From: Prescottella defluvii
GTDB lineage: Bacteria > Actinomycetota > Actinomycetes > Mycobacteriales > Mycobacteriaceae
Assembly: GCA_029690005.1 (NCBI GenBank)
Contig: CP121458.1
Span: 4,979,872-5,043,871 of the forward strand
Reading direction: 5' to 3'
DNA length: 64,000 bases
Position numbers and translations under genes: made by a program. The notes under the pieces were generated by a model. The model searched no databases. It saw nothing but the letters and a program-made list of their open reading frames with translations, and was not told where the DNA came from. Positions within the stretch are counted from its first letter, which is position 1. Every line of letters starts with the position of its first letter. Positions 30,293 through 39,326 of this stretch are shown here, one piece after another.

Positions 30293-31342
30293 ATGTCCAG
30301 GACGTCTCTCGCGGGGATCGCGACGACCGCACTCGCCGTGTTCACCGTGCTCGTACCGGCAACGGCGCGAGCGGATTCCGGTCCGGCGGCGCCGCGCTAC
30401 TCCGACGTGACGTCGGTGGGTGTCCACAACACCTACGAGAAGCAGCGCTATCCGTTCCTCACCGATGCTCTCGACGCCGGGGCCGGCCTGATCGAGCTGG
30501 ACGTCTGGACCAACGCGGCGGGCCCGGACTGGCGTGTGTCGCACTCGAACCCGATCGCGAACGACAACAACTGTGCGGGAGCCACGTCGGTGGCGCAGCT
30601 GCGCACGGGTCCGCGCGACCAGTTCCTGGGCGGCTGTCTCGACGACCTGCGAACGTGGCACGACACGAACCCGAACCATCCGCCCGTCATGGTGAAGGTC
30701 GAGATGAAGGACGGTTTCACCGCGCCGTTCGGTCGCGGTCCAGCCGAGTTCGACGCGCTGGTGCGCAGCCACCTCGGGGACGCGGTGTTCGGGCCGGCCG
30801 ATCTTCTGGCCCACGGCGGGCCGTCCGCCGCGACGCTCGACGACGCCGTCCGCGCTGCGGGCTGGCCCGCGCTGGATGCACTGCGCGGAAAGTTCCTGCT
30901 CGAGCTGATCCCGGGGACCGTGCAGGAAAGCAACCCGCTCGACATGTGGTGGACCGACCGCGCCTACGCGGCGCACCTGTCGAATCTGGCCCGTGTGGGC
31001 GGCCTCGGACTCGCTACCGCGTTCCCCGCGGTGCACAACGCACAGGCCGGCGATCCGCGCGAGCGCTACGACGCCGGTCTGCGGCCGTGGTTCGTGATGT
31101 TCGACGGGGACGCGACGGACTTCACGGGCGGCGGCATCGACACCGAGTGGTACCGCGCCAACGGCTATCTCGTCGTCATGACCGATGCGCACAAGGTGAG
31201 TCCGGCGCTGGATCCCGTCGCTCCCGGCGAAGCGGACGCGCGAGCCCGGGTTCTCGAACTCGCGGGTCGGTCGGCGTCGGTCGTCTCCACCGACTGGACG
31301 CCGCTGCCCCGGATTCTGTCGATGGTCACCGACCGCCGCTGA
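30293..31342 (+). CDS. Secreted PI-PLC-like (calcium-dependent type) phosphodiesterase
   Basis: An intact 349-residue exported protein with a signal peptide (IATTALAVFTVLVPATARAD). The TIM-barrel PLC-like phosphodiesterase motifs are VTSVGVHNTYEKQRYPFLTD with catalytic-type His, GLIELDVWTNAAG with Glu/Asp metal ligands, and DWRVSHSNPIANDNNCAG with a second His. VMVKVEMKDGF and FLLELIPGTV are further barrel strands. Similar secreted proteins are common in Streptomyces and nocardiae. Whether phosphatidylinositol is the substrate is unproven. Confidence 0.87.
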   Translation: MSRTSLAGIATTALAVFTVLVPATARADSGPAAPRYSDVTSVGVHNTYEKQRYPFLTDALDAGAGLIELDVWTNAAGPDWRVSHSNPIANDNNCAGATSVAQLRTGPRDQFLGGCLDDLRTWHDTNPNHPPVMVKVEMKDGFTAPFGRGPAEFDALVRSHLGDAVFGPADLLAHGGPSAATLDDAVRAAGWPALDALRGKFLLELIPGTVQESNPLDMWWTDRAYAAHLSNLARVGGLGLATAFPAVHNAQAGDPRERYDAGLRPWFVMFDGDATDFTGGGIDTEWYRANGYLVVMTDAHKVSPALDPVAPGEADARARVLELAGRSASVVSTDWTPLPRILSMVTDRR

Positions 31343-31354
31343 TCGGCCGCGGCG

Positions 31355-32912
31355 TCACGTCCAGCGGCTCCGGGCCCGCACGGACAGTCGTCGTTCCTTG
31401 CGCTCGGCGAGGATCATCGGGTCACGCGACAGGTCCCGGTAGAGCGAGATGCACAGGCCGATCATGACGACGACGAAGGGCGCGGCCGCGATGATCGTCA
31501 TGGTCTGCAGTCCGGTGAGTGCATCGGCGCCGCCGGTCCACAGAATCAGGGCGGCGACGCCGCCGGTGAGCAAGCCCCAGAAGACGACGACCCGCCGGGC
31601 GGGCGCGCGTGCCCCGCGCTGCGACAGGGTCCCCATCACCATGGAGGCGGAGTCGGCGCCGGAGACGAAGAAGATCGCGACCAGCAACATCACGATGACG
31701 GTCGAGACCCCGAACAGCGGCAGGTGCTCGAGCATGCCGAACAGCTGGCTCTCGGTGGTGTCGCGGCCGGCGAGGTCGATGCCCTGCTGCTGCTCGTTGA
31801 TGCCGGCGCCGCCGAACACCGAGAACCAGAGCAGGCTGACGAGGCTCGGGATCAGGATGACCCCGACCACGAACTGCCGGATGCTACGGCCGCGGCTGAT
31901 GCGAGCGAGGAACATCCCGACGAACGGGGCCCACGAGATCCACCAGGCCCAGTAGAAGATCGTCCACTTCGACAGCCATTGCCCGGTGGCCGGATCGCTC
32001 GACGCCGCCGTCCGCGCCGACATCGTCGCCAGGTCTGCCGCGTAGTTGCCGATCGTCGTCGGCACCAGGTCGAGAATGAACACGGTGGGCCCGAGCACGA
32101 AGACGAACACCGCGAGGATGAGCGCGAGCACCATGTTGATGTTCGAGAGCCACTGGATGCCCTTGGCCACTCCGGACACCGCGGACGCGACGAACGCGAG
32201 GGTGAGCACGGCCACCACGGCGACCAGGAGCAGGGTGCCCACCTCGCCCATCCAGCCGACGACCTCGAGTCCGGAACCGATCTGCAACGCACCGAGTCCG
32301 AGGGATGCGACGGTGCCGAACATCGTCGCGAAGATCGCGAGGATGTCGATGACCCGGCCGATCGGCCCCTCACTGCGCCGCCCGAGGATCGGGAAGAAGG
32401 CCGCGCTGATCAGCTGCGGTCGGCCCCGGCGGTAGGTGCCGTAGGCGATCGCCAGTCCCATCACCGCGTAGATCGACCACGGGTGCAGGCTCCAGTGGAA
32501 CATGGTGGTGGCCATGGCCGTTCCGACACCGCCGTCGGTGCCGGGCGGCGGAGTGACGAAGTGCGCGAGGGGTTCGGCGACGCCGAAGAACATCAGTCCG
32601 ATCCCCATGCCGGCGCTGAACATCATCGCGATCCAACTCACGGTGCTGAACTCCGGCTTCTCACCGTCCTTGCCCAGTCGGGACACGGCCGTAGCGGCTC
32701 GCCGCGAGCCACAACGCGAAGACGACGAAACTGGAGGCGGCAATGACGAACAGCCAGCCCATGTTCGTGACGAGCCAGTCGAGCATGTCCGCGGTGACCG
32801 AGTCGAGGTTGTCGGGCGCGACCAGCCCCCACACCACGATGGCGGCGACCGCACCTGCGGCGACACCGAACACCACACGATCGGTCGCGGACAGCTCGCG
32901 CGTGCCTGCCAT
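31355..32912 (-). CDS. BCCT family betaine/choline/carnitine transporter, frame break
   Basis: A 12-helix osmolyte transporter of about 515 residues. Diagnostic motifs are FSAGMGIGLMFFGVAEPLAHF (glycine-rich helix 3) and the tryptophan-rich TIFYWAWWISWAPFVGMFLA, followed by RISRGRSIRQFVVGV. FVSGADSASMVMGTLS is the late conserved loop. The start is ATG 32912 (MAGTRELSATDRVVFGVAAG). One break near 32692, after LAASRYGRV, is bridged to RLGKDGEKPEFSTVSW. The C-tail is short and basic (RKERRLSVRARSRWT), which might sense osmotic stress as in BetP. Confidence 0.93.
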
Positions 32913-32944
32913 TCCTCACACGCTGCTCATCTTCACGGGCAAAA

Positions 32945-32984
32945 GCAAGCACCCGAACGCTGGTGGCAGCGTCCGGGTGCTTGC
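32945..32984 (-). terminator. Terminator downstream of doxX
   Basis: A long hairpin with the outer stem GCAAGCACCCG / CGGGTGCTTGC and an inner ACGCT/AGCGT pair. It starts 15 bases past the doxX stop, followed on the minus strand by TTTTGCCC. A likely intrinsic terminator between doxX and the BCCT gene. Confidence 0.7.
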
Positions 32985-32998
32985 CGGCTGGGGCTCGG

Positions 32999-33427
32999 TT
33001 ACGCCGCGGACAGGATGCGCGAGTTCTTTCCGACGAAGGCGTCGACACTGACCCGGCCCGCACCGACGCCTGCGATCAGCAGCGACGCGACGCCGAGGGC
33101 CAGGACCAGTTCGTAGCCGCCCTCGCTGACGAAGATGCCTTTGCCGACATGGACGAGGAAGAACGCCCCGAGCATGTCCAGGAACAGCAGGACACCTGCG
33201 ATGCGGGTGGCGAACCCGATGAGCAGGGCGATGCCGCCGACCAACTCGATGGTCGCGGCGGCGATCGCCGAGACGTCGGCGAGCGGGATGTCCATGCCGG
33301 CGAACGCGGCCTGGGTGCCGGCGATCCCCCAGTCGAAGAACTTCTGCCAACCGTGGGCGATGAAGATGACGCCGATACCGACGCGGGCGATGAGCAGGGT
33401 GGCGTCACGGAATGCCGTGGAGTTCAT
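32999..33427 (-). CDS. DoxX family membrane protein
   Basis: An intact 142-residue four-helix membrane protein. The DoxX signature is seen in LLIARVGIGVIFIAHGWQKF, followed by AATIELVGGIALLIGFATRI and FLDMLGAFFLVHVGKG. In mycobacteria a DoxX protein partners SodA and SseA in a membrane oxidoreductase complex; other members handle thiosulfate or quinones. The start MNSTAFRDATLL is at 33427. A palindromic operator sits 64-88 bases upstream, so the gene is probably regulated separately from the GntR gene before it. Confidence 0.88.
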   Translation of the reverse strand: MNSTAFRDATLLIARVGIGVIFIAHGWQKFFDWGIAGTQAAFAGMDIPLADVSAIAAATIELVGGIALLIGFATRIAGVLLFLDMLGAFFLVHVGKGIFVSEGGYELVLALGVASLLIAGVGAGRVSVDAFVGKNSRILSAA

Positions 33428-33490
33428 GGGAGTCCTCAAGACGGGATCGGACGCACGGAGGCGCGCCCTCGGATGTCCCCACTGTGGCAC

Positions 33491-33515
33491 GTTTAGGTTG
33501 AAGCGTCAACTAAAC
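33491..33515 (-). promoter_or_regulatory. Palindromic operator (MarR-like) upstream of doxX
   Basis: The inverted repeat GTTTAG-(G)-TTGA / TCAA-(C)-TAAAC spans the very end of the GntR-family gene and the doxX promoter region. The TTTAGTTGA...TCAACTAAA form is typical of MarR-family operators. No MarR gene is in the window. Binding by the adjacent YtrA-type GntR protein is less likely, because such proteins usually bind GT...AC sites in their own promoter. Confidence 0.5.
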
Positions 33516-33874
33516 CAGGCCCCCTTGAGCGCGGTCGCGACGAAGGCCGCCGCATCCTCGTCGGACATGCCCAGCCGACGAACCGTCGCCACGTACTCCG
33601 TCGCGGCCTGCTGCGCCTTCGTCCGCGTCGGGTCGCCGGAGGCCGCGACGAACGAACCGAGCCGGCCACGAGTCTCGATCACCCCGAGCTGTTCGAGTTC
33701 GCGATACGTGCGAGCCACCGTGTTGGGCGCGATTCCCAGATCGGCGGCCAGCTTGCGCACGGTCGGGATCTTGGTGCCCGCGACCAGCTCCTCGTTGCGA
33801 ACGAGTTCGAGGATGCGCACCCGCAACTGCTCGAACGGTGGCGTCGCAGCATCGTGGTCGATCTCGATCTCCAC
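33506..33874 (-). CDS. GntR family regulator, YtrA subfamily
   Basis: An intact 122-residue protein with an N-terminal GntR winged helix (TPPFEQLRVRILELVRNEEL, KIPTVRKLAADLGIAPNTVA and RTYRELEQLGVIETRGRLGS). Only a short helical tail follows, which defines the YtrA subfamily. YtrA-type regulators normally repress their own operon and linked ABC transporters. Here the downstream genes are doxX and, on the other side, an SDR-like gene, so the target is unclear. Confidence 0.9.
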   Translation of the reverse strand: MEIEIDHDAATPPFEQLRVRILELVRNEELVAGTKIPTVRKLAADLGIAPNTVARTYRELEQLGVIETRGRLGSFVAASGDPTRTKAQQAATEYVATVRRLGMSDEDAAAFVATALKGAWFS

Positions 33875-33917
33875 CGGCGTCCCCGTTTCGTCGTCCTTGC
33901 TGATCCGGCCCGTGAAC

Positions 33918-34604
33918 TCACGGTAACGCGGCGACGGCGTCCTGGATCGGAATCGAGCCTTCCGTCAGCATCAATGTGCGGCCGACCGCCCGAGGGACAC
34001 GGCCGTCGTCACCGGATCGGAGCAGTGCCGCGATCACCGCCGCGACATCGGCGCGTGACACCGTGCCGCGCGCCAGCGGCGGCTCGGTCAGCGCCACCTC
34101 CCCGGTCGGGTCTTCGTCGGTGAGCCCGCCCGGCCGCACGATCGTCCAGTCCAGGCCGTCGCGCCCGCGCAGATCCTCCTCGGCCGCCGACTTGGCGATC
34201 AGGTACGCGGCAAACACCTCGTCTGTGCCCGGCGGCACGGGCTCGCCCGCCCCGAACGAGCTGACCTGCACGAACCGCCGGACTCCGGCCAGCTCGGCCG
34301 CGTCGGCCATGAGCACCGCCGCGCCACGATCGACGGTGTCCTTGCGGTCGGCACCGCTCCCCGGGCCCGCTCCGGCCGCGAACACCACGGCGTCGGCACC
34401 GCCGAGCAGGTCCGCGACCTCGCCGGCGGTGGCGTGTTCGAGATCCACGATCTGCGGGAGCGCCCCGAGCGCGCGCACCGGACCCTCGTGGTCAGGGTTA
34501 CGAATGAGCGCAACCGCCCGGTCTCCCGAGGCGGTGAGCTGCTTGATCAGTTGCCGGGCGATCTTGCCGTGCCCGCCGGCGATGACGACGCGTCGATCGG
34601 TCAT
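33918..34604 (-). CDS. NAD(P)-binding atypical SDR (NAD-dependent epimerase-like)
   Basis: An intact 228-residue Rossmann protein beginning VVIAGGHGKIARQLIKQLTA, an atypical glycine motif (GGHGKIA) found in SDR_a5-like proteins. ADAVVFAAGAGPGSGADRKD, VRRFVQVSSFGAGEP, YLIAKSAAEEDLR (Y-x3-K) and LDWTIVRPGGLTDE are the conserved segments. Members are NAD(P)H-binding oxidoreductases or sensors, often with redox roles; no substrate can be named. Divergent from the ArsC-like gene. Confidence 0.88.
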   Translation of the reverse strand: MTDRRVVIAGGHGKIARQLIKQLTASGDRAVALIRNPDHEGPVRALGALPQIVDLEHATAGEVADLLGGADAVVFAAGAGPGSGADRKDTVDRGAAVLMADAAELAGVRRFVQVSSFGAGEPVPPGTDEVFAAYLIAKSAAEEDLRGRDGLDWTIVRPGGLTDEDPTGEVALTEPPLARGTVSRADVAAVIAALLRSGDDGRVPRAVGRTLMLTEGSIPIQDAVAALP

Positions 34605-34684
34605 GGTGTGCTCCTCACATTGGATCCGACATGACGTACCCGCTATCCGTCATTGTCCCGTGCACAATGACTGACATGGCAGGC

Positions 34685-35041
34685 ATGAACGACACCGCGA
34701 AAACCGCAACGATCTATCACAACCCGCGCTGCAGCACGTCGCGGAACACCCTGAAGCTCATCGAGGACGCCGGCATCGAGCCGACGATCGTCAAGTACCT
34801 CGAGACGCCCCCGTCGCACGACGGACTGCGCAAGCTCCTCGACGACGCGGGCCTGCGCCCCAGCGAGGCGATCCGCAAGAAGGAGGCCCTCTTCAAGGAG
34901 CTCGGGCTCGCGACGGCGTCGGAGGACGAACTGCTCGACGCGATGGTCGCCAATCCGATCCTGATCGAACGCCCGATCGTGGTCACCGACCGTGGCACCG
35001 TCCTGGCGCGCCCCTACGAGAAGGTGCGCGAGGTCCTGTAG
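34685..35041 (+). CDS. arsC: ArsC/Spx-family glutaredoxin-dependent arsenate reductase
   Basis: About 118 residues of thioredoxin fold. The catalytic motif IYHNPRCSTSRNTLKLI, with a single Cys, matches the Grx-coupled arsenate reductase active site. The ArsC arginine region (NPILIERPIVVTDRG) and YEKVREVL complete the domain. ATG 34685 gives the usual family length; in-frame ATGs at 34667 and 34676 are alternatives. No arsenite exporter or ArsR gene is linked, so true arsenate reduction versus a YffB-like role is undecided. Confidence 0.85.
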   Translation: MNDTAKTATIYHNPRCSTSRNTLKLIEDAGIEPTIVKYLETPPSHDGLRKLLDDAGLRPSEAIRKKEALFKELGLATASEDELLDAMVANPILIERPIVVTDRGTVLARPYEKVREVL

Positions 35042-35049
35042 TTCGCCGG

Positions 35050-36275
35050 TCAGGCCAGCGGATCGCGGGCAAGTGGACACGACATGCACCGCGGTCCGCC
35101 TCGGCCGGACCCCAGCTCCGACCCGGAGATGCGCAACACCTCGATGCCCGACGCCTCCATCCGGGCGTTCGTCTCGACGTTGCGCTCGTAGGCGACCACG
35201 ACACCCGGCGCCAGCGCGAGGGTGTTGTTGCCGTCGTCCCACTGTTCGCGTTCGGCGGTGACGTGGTCGAGTCCGGTGTCGATCACCCGGAGCTTGCCGA
35301 TGCCCATCGCCACCGCGGCCGCCTCGAGGAACGGCTCCGGTCCGCCGATGCATACGATCCCGTCCTCCCGTCGAATCGTGTACGCCGACAACGTGTCCCG
35401 CACTGCGGGATACATCACCACGGCATCCGAGTCGACCATGGTCAGGACCGTGTCGAGGTGCATCGACGCGCGCCGCTGCTCGATCGGCACCGCGAGCACC
35501 GTGTGCGCGAGACCGTCCTCGAAGACGCTGCGCGCCAACGCTTCCGCCCCCGCCGGGGTGGTCCGCTCCCCACCCCCACCGCGATCACCCCGGGCGCGAG
35601 GAGGAGGACGTCACCGCCCTCGACCGGCGCTGTGTGCGATTCGTACGCCCGCCGCACCCCGCGGAATCGTGGATGGTGCGCGTAGATCAGGTCGGTCAGC
35701 GACGCCTCGCGCACCCGCGCCGGCAACGCGAGCGACGTGATCGCGACGCGGCCGCCGACCCAGAACGACGAATCCCGCGTGAAGAGCAGATTCGGCAGTG
35801 GGTCGATGACGAAGTCGCCGCCGTGGTGCATCAACCGGACCAGGGAAGGCGTGGCGGCACCCGTGCCGATCGGCAACTCGTCGAACGTCATCCCCGAGGT
35901 GAGAATCGTGGCCAGCTCGTCGGCCGGGACGCCGCGCAGATGCGCGGCCAGATCCTGCGCGAGCGCGTGCCCGAGCTTGCGCGGGTCGACCGCGGCCGCG
36001 ATGCCCTGCATCCGCGCCGCGCCGCTGGTCGTCAGGGTTTCGGTGAGCACGTCCGCCAGCAGCAGCACCTCGACACCGTGGCCGCGCAGCACGTCGGCGA
36101 ACGCGTCGTGCTCGTCCTGCGCGCGATCCACCCACGGCAGCCCGTCGAACAGGAGCTGATCGTTGTTGCGGGGTGTGAGGCGCCGGAGCTCGTCGCCGGG
36201 CCGGTGGAGCAGCACCGACCGCAACGTCCCCACCTCGGTATCGACGCCGAGCACGGAGTCCTCCCGCACGCTCAT
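35050..36275 (-). CDS. arcA: Arginine deiminase, frame break
   Basis: It hydrolyses arginine to citrulline and ammonia. About 408 residues with ADI motifs: VLLHRPGDELRRLTPRN, PNLLFTRDSSFWVGG (Asp/Arg site), HHPRFRGVRRAYESHTAPVE, GGDVLLLAPGV, SMHLDTVLTMVD (catalytic His) and the C-terminal GPRCMSCPLARDPL with the nucleophilic Cys. The frame changes near 35560 (GVGE then RTTPAGAEALARSVFED). No arcB, arcC or arcD is adjacent, so it does not form the classical fermentative operon here. Divergent from soxR, 87 bases apart. Confidence 0.94.
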
Positions 36276-36318
36276 GCGTAAACGGTAGTCCCGCGCACGG
36301 CGGACGGCACCTCACAAC

Positions 36319-36336
36319 CCTCGACTATTGTCGAGG
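36319..36336 (+). promoter_or_regulatory. SoxR box upstream of soxR
   Basis: CCTCGACTATTGTCGAGG, an 18-bp perfect palindrome, has the same CCTC-N10-GAGG layout as known SoxR boxes and lies 27 bases before the soxR start. The symmetry extends outward (ACAACC / GGTTGT). It suggests autoregulation and possible effects on divergent arcA. Confidence 0.75.
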
Positions 36337-36362
36337 TTGTCGGCTCGGGAAAGGCGGACACG

Positions 36363-36824
36363 GTGGACAAGCCGGACTGGAACACCAAGGAGCTCACCCC
36401 CGGACAACTGTCCGAGCGCAGCGGGGTGGCGGTGTCTGCGTTGCACTTCTACGAACGCGAGGGCCTGATCTCGAGCCGTCGCACCAGCGGCAACCAGCGC
36501 CGCTACAAGCGCGACGTCCTCCGCCGGGTCGCGTTCATCCGGCTGTCGCAGCGGGTCGGCATCCCGCTCGCCGAGATCCGCGACGCCCTCTCGACCCTGC
36601 CCGACGGCCGCACACCCACCCGCAACGACTGGGCCCGCCTGTCGAGTCGCTGGCACGCCGACCTCGACTCTCGCATCGAGCAGTTGGTGCGGCTGCGCGA
36701 CGACCTCACCAACTGCATCGGCTGCGGGTGCCTCTCGCTCGCGAGCTGCACGCTGGCCAACCCGCATGACGAGCTCGGCAGCGAGGGCCCGGGCGCGCGC
36801 GTCATCGACGTCGAGCTGGACTGA
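36363..36824 (+). CDS. soxR: Redox-sensitive transcriptional activator SoxR
   Basis: A 153-residue MerR-family activator. The N-terminal HTH is LTPGQLSERSGVAVSALHFY then EREGLISSRRTSGNQRRYKR. The C-terminal [2Fe-2S] motif NCIGCGCLSLASC (C-x2-C-x-C-x5-C) is complete. In actinobacteria SoxR responds mainly to redox-active compounds rather than superoxide. The start is GTG 36363. Its own SoxR box lies just upstream. Overlapping targets in the window are not obvious. Confidence 0.95.
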   Translation: MDKPDWNTKELTPGQLSERSGVAVSALHFYEREGLISSRRTSGNQRRYKRDVLRRVAFIRLSQRVGIPLAEIRDALSTLPDGRTPTRNDWARLSSRWHADLDSRIEQLVRLRDDLTNCIGCGCLSLASCTLANPHDELGSEGPGARVIDVELD

Positions 36825-36832
36825 CGTCGACG

Positions 36833-37344
36833 TCAGGCCCCGTCGCCGTCGAGGCGGCGCTGCGCCTCGACGCGGTCCCGCTCCACCATCTGGGACACCA
36901 TCTGCCGCGCCAGCAGTTCGATCTGCCCGCCGACCAGCGGGACGCGAACGGTGATCGTGCCACTGACGTCGAGCACCGACCCGGCTCCGTTGGGCCGCAG
37001 CGCATATTCCCCGTCGATCGCGACGGGGATGCCGGTGGAGCGTCCGGTGACCCGCCCGGCCGCCCGGCCGTCGTCGACCGGCCGCCATGCGTCGGTCCGC
37101 CCATCCGCATCTCGCCACGAATCACCTTGCGCACCAATGCCGGAAAGCTGTCCGGGTCGACCGTTTCGGTCAGGGTGACCGTCACTACCGGAAGTCCGTC
37201 GCCGTCCGCCTGCTCGCCGACGTGCACCACTGCCCGCGATCCCGCGGCCACGCGCGAGCGCCAATAGTCCTCGTCGGTGAGCAGCGCGTGCACACGCTCG
37301 ACGGAATGATCGAACTCGGCCGAGAACTCGAAACGCTTCGGCAT
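36833..37344 (-). CDS. DUF2505 domain protein, frame break
   Basis: About 170 residues of a START/SRPBCC-like fold. The N-terminus MPKRFEFSAEFDHSVERVHA and LLTDEDYWRSRVA are typical DUF2505. The second half is FRPVDDGRAAGRVTG-like, then AIDGEYALRPNGAGSVLDVS and MVSQMVERDRVEAQRRL. The frame changes near 37090 (EMRMG). The family is conserved in mycobacteria and rhodococci with unknown function, possibly lipid binding. Confidence 0.82.
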
Positions 37345-37366
37345 GCTGCCGACGGTACCGGACCGA

Positions 37367-37993
37367 TCAGGTGATCAGGCCCCGTTCGCGAGCCGCCGCG
37401 ACGGCGGCCGTGCGGCTGTCGACGCCGAGTTTCGTGAACGCGTGCACCAGATGCGACTTGACGGTGGCCTCGCTGACGAACAGCTGCTTCGCGATTGCCC
37501 GGTTCGACAGTCCTTGCGCAACCAGCCCGAGCACCTCGACCTCGCGCGCACTCAGGTCGGCGCGGGGCTGCTGCATCCGCCGGTACAGCCGCTGCGCGAC
37601 GTCGGGATCGAGCACGGTCTCACCGCGCGCCGCGGCGAACACCGAATCGATCAGTACCTGCGGGGCGGTGTCCTTGAGCAGGTAGCCCGACGCGCCCGCC
37701 TCCACCGCCCGCAGGATGTCGGTATCGGTGTCGTACGTCGTGAGCACCACGACGCGCGGCGGCTCGGGCATCGCAGTGATCTGCGCGGTCGCACCGGCTC
37801 CGTCGATGCCGGCACCGAGCCGCAAATCCATCAGCACCACATCGGGTTTCGCGGTCGCCGCGAACGCCACCGCTTCCTCGCCCGACGACGCCTCGGCCAC
37901 CACCTCGACCCCGTCGTGCGACGCCAGCAACGCGCGCAGCCCGGCACGCACCACCGGGTGGTCGTCGACCAGCAGGACCCGGACCGCGCTCAC
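37367..37993 (-). CDS. NarL/LuxR-family response regulator
   Basis: An intact 208-residue two-component regulator. The receiver domain has VLLVDDHPVVRAG (Asp pair), VVLMDLRLG with the phospho-acceptor Asp near residue 55, and VLTTYDTDTDI. The C-terminal LuxR HTH is LSAREVEVLGLVAQGLSNRA then IAKQLFVSEATVKSHLVHAF. Its start overlaps the kinase stop (ATGA), so the two are translationally coupled. The divergent MacB-like ABC pair is a likely target. Confidence 0.95.
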   Translation of the reverse strand: MSAVRVLLVDDHPVVRAGLRALLASHDGVEVVAEASSGEEAVAFAATAKPDVVLMDLRLGAGIDGAGATAQITAMPEPPRVVVLTTYDTDTDILRAVEAGASGYLLKDTAPQVLIDSVFAAARGETVLDPDVAQRLYRRMQQPRADLSAREVEVLGLVAQGLSNRAIAKQLFVSEATVKSHLVHAFTKLGVDSRTAAVAAARERGLIT

Positions 37994-39207
37994 ATCGGCC
38001 TCCCGACGGGAAGGGTTGCCGCAACAGCAGTTCCATCACCGGGGGCGGACTCGACGACCAGTGTCCCGCCGAGCTCGGCAAGCCGATCCCGCATCGCGCG
38101 CAGACCGAACCCGCCGGCCTCGCGCTGATCGAATCCGACGCCGTCGTCGACGATGTCGAGGCGGACCTCGTCGCCCGCGTAGCTCAGGGTCACCCGGACC
38201 CGCTGCGCCTGCGAGTGCAGGCGCACGTTCGCGAGCGCGCTCTGCGCGACCCGAAGCAGGGCCACGTCGTAGTCCATCGAGAGCGCGGCCGACTCGCCGT
38301 CCGTGAGCAGTTCGCCGGCGATGCCGGTCTGGTCGGACAGTTGTTCGAGCAACCGGCTCAGCGCCGATTCGAGCGGCGCCGACTCGAGGGCGGCGGGCGC
38401 GAGCGCGGCCACCACCCGGCGTGCCTCGACGAGGTTCTGCTGCGCGGTGTCGGCGATCTGTGTGAAGATCGGCGCGGTCTCGGTGCCGCGCAGACCCGCG
38501 CGCGCCAGCAGCAGGATCGACGAGAACCCCTGCGCGAGGGTGTCGTGGATGTCGCGAGCCAGCCGCGAACGCTCGGAGAGCGCACCGGATTCCCGTTGCA
38601 GCGCAACCAGTTCGTCCTGCGCCCCGAGTAATTCGCGATGAGCCTCGGTGAGCTCGTCGACCAACACCTGCCGCTCCCTCGCCTCACGCACCAACTGCTC
38701 GTACACCATCGCCATGCCGGCGGCGACCGCCGCGCCGATCAGGGGTCCCAGAATGGACGCCATCGTGTTGGACACACCGTGCAACAGGCTCGCCCCGATC
38801 GACACCGCCGTCAGCGCCGCGGTCGCCCCGAGCGCCTGCGGGATCGACAGCAGGTGGAAGCACAGGAAGAACAGCGCGAACGAGAGCCACACGAAGTCGG
38901 GGTTCGAGGCCACCAGCACCAGCCAGCCGAGAACGAGGATGGCGAGCCACACCCGCCCCGACGCCTTGTCGGCCTTGCCGCCACCTCGGCCGCGCTCGAC
39001 GAAGAAGACCCCGCACACGTACCACCCGAGTTCGGCGACCGCGAGCACCACGATCCACCAGCCGTCGAGACCCTTGGAGGCGATGACCCGTCCGACGCCG
39101 ACCGCGAGCAACAACACGAACAGGAGGTGCGCGCCGATCCGCATCGCGCGCAGCACCGGGGCGACACCGCCCGGGTGGTACACGTCAGAGGTCTGCATTT
39201 CACTCAC
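37990..39207 (-). CDS. Sensor histidine kinase (NarL-partner, HisKA_3 type)
   Basis: About 405 residues. Four to six hydrophobic helices span the first 190 residues (LLFVLLLAVGVGRVIAS, WWIVVLAVAELGWYVCGVFF, LFFLCFHLLSIPQALGATAA). A coiled linker follows, then HisKA_3 with the phospho-His in SRLARDIHDTLAQGFSSILL, and an HATPase domain (DDGVGFD, GGFGLRAMRDRLAELGG). The start may be GTG 39207 or ATG 39198. It pairs with the overlapping NarL-type regulator. The ligand is unknown; systems next to MacB-like exporters often sense cell-envelope-active compounds. Confidence 0.93.
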   Translation of the reverse strand: MSEMQTSDVYHPGGVAPVLRAMRIGAHLLFVLLLAVGVGRVIASKGLDGWWIVVLAVAELGWYVCGVFFVERGRGGGKADKASGRVWLAILVLGWLVLVASNPDFVWLSFALFFLCFHLLSIPQALGATAALTAVSIGASLLHGVSNTMASILGPLIGAAVAAGMAMVYEQLVREARERQVLVDELTEAHRELLGAQDELVALQRESGALSERSRLARDIHDTLAQGFSSILLLARAGLRGTETAPIFTQIADTAQQNLVEARRVVAALAPAALESAPLESALSRLLEQLSDQTGIAGELLTDGESAALSMDYDVALLRVAQSALANVRLHSQAQRVRVTLSYAGDEVRLDIVDDGVGFDQREAGGFGLRAMRDRLAELGGTLVVESAPGDGTAVAATLPVGRPM

Positions 39208-39326
39208 GCTAACACCGCCGATGCAGCGTCTGCCGCCTCGGACGGCCATCTCCAACTTTCGATGGACCGAGGATGTCAACCGATGTGCGATGCCCCGACC
39301 CCTCACTCCACGCGAAGGTGGATGAC

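Noticed and set aside
28667..31192. An 841-codon open frame on the minus strand opposite pmt and the PLC-like gene
   Set aside because: Its translation is low-complexity (Arg, His, Gln, Asp-rich), has no domain, and lies antisense to two clearly conserved genes. It is a by-product of high GC content.
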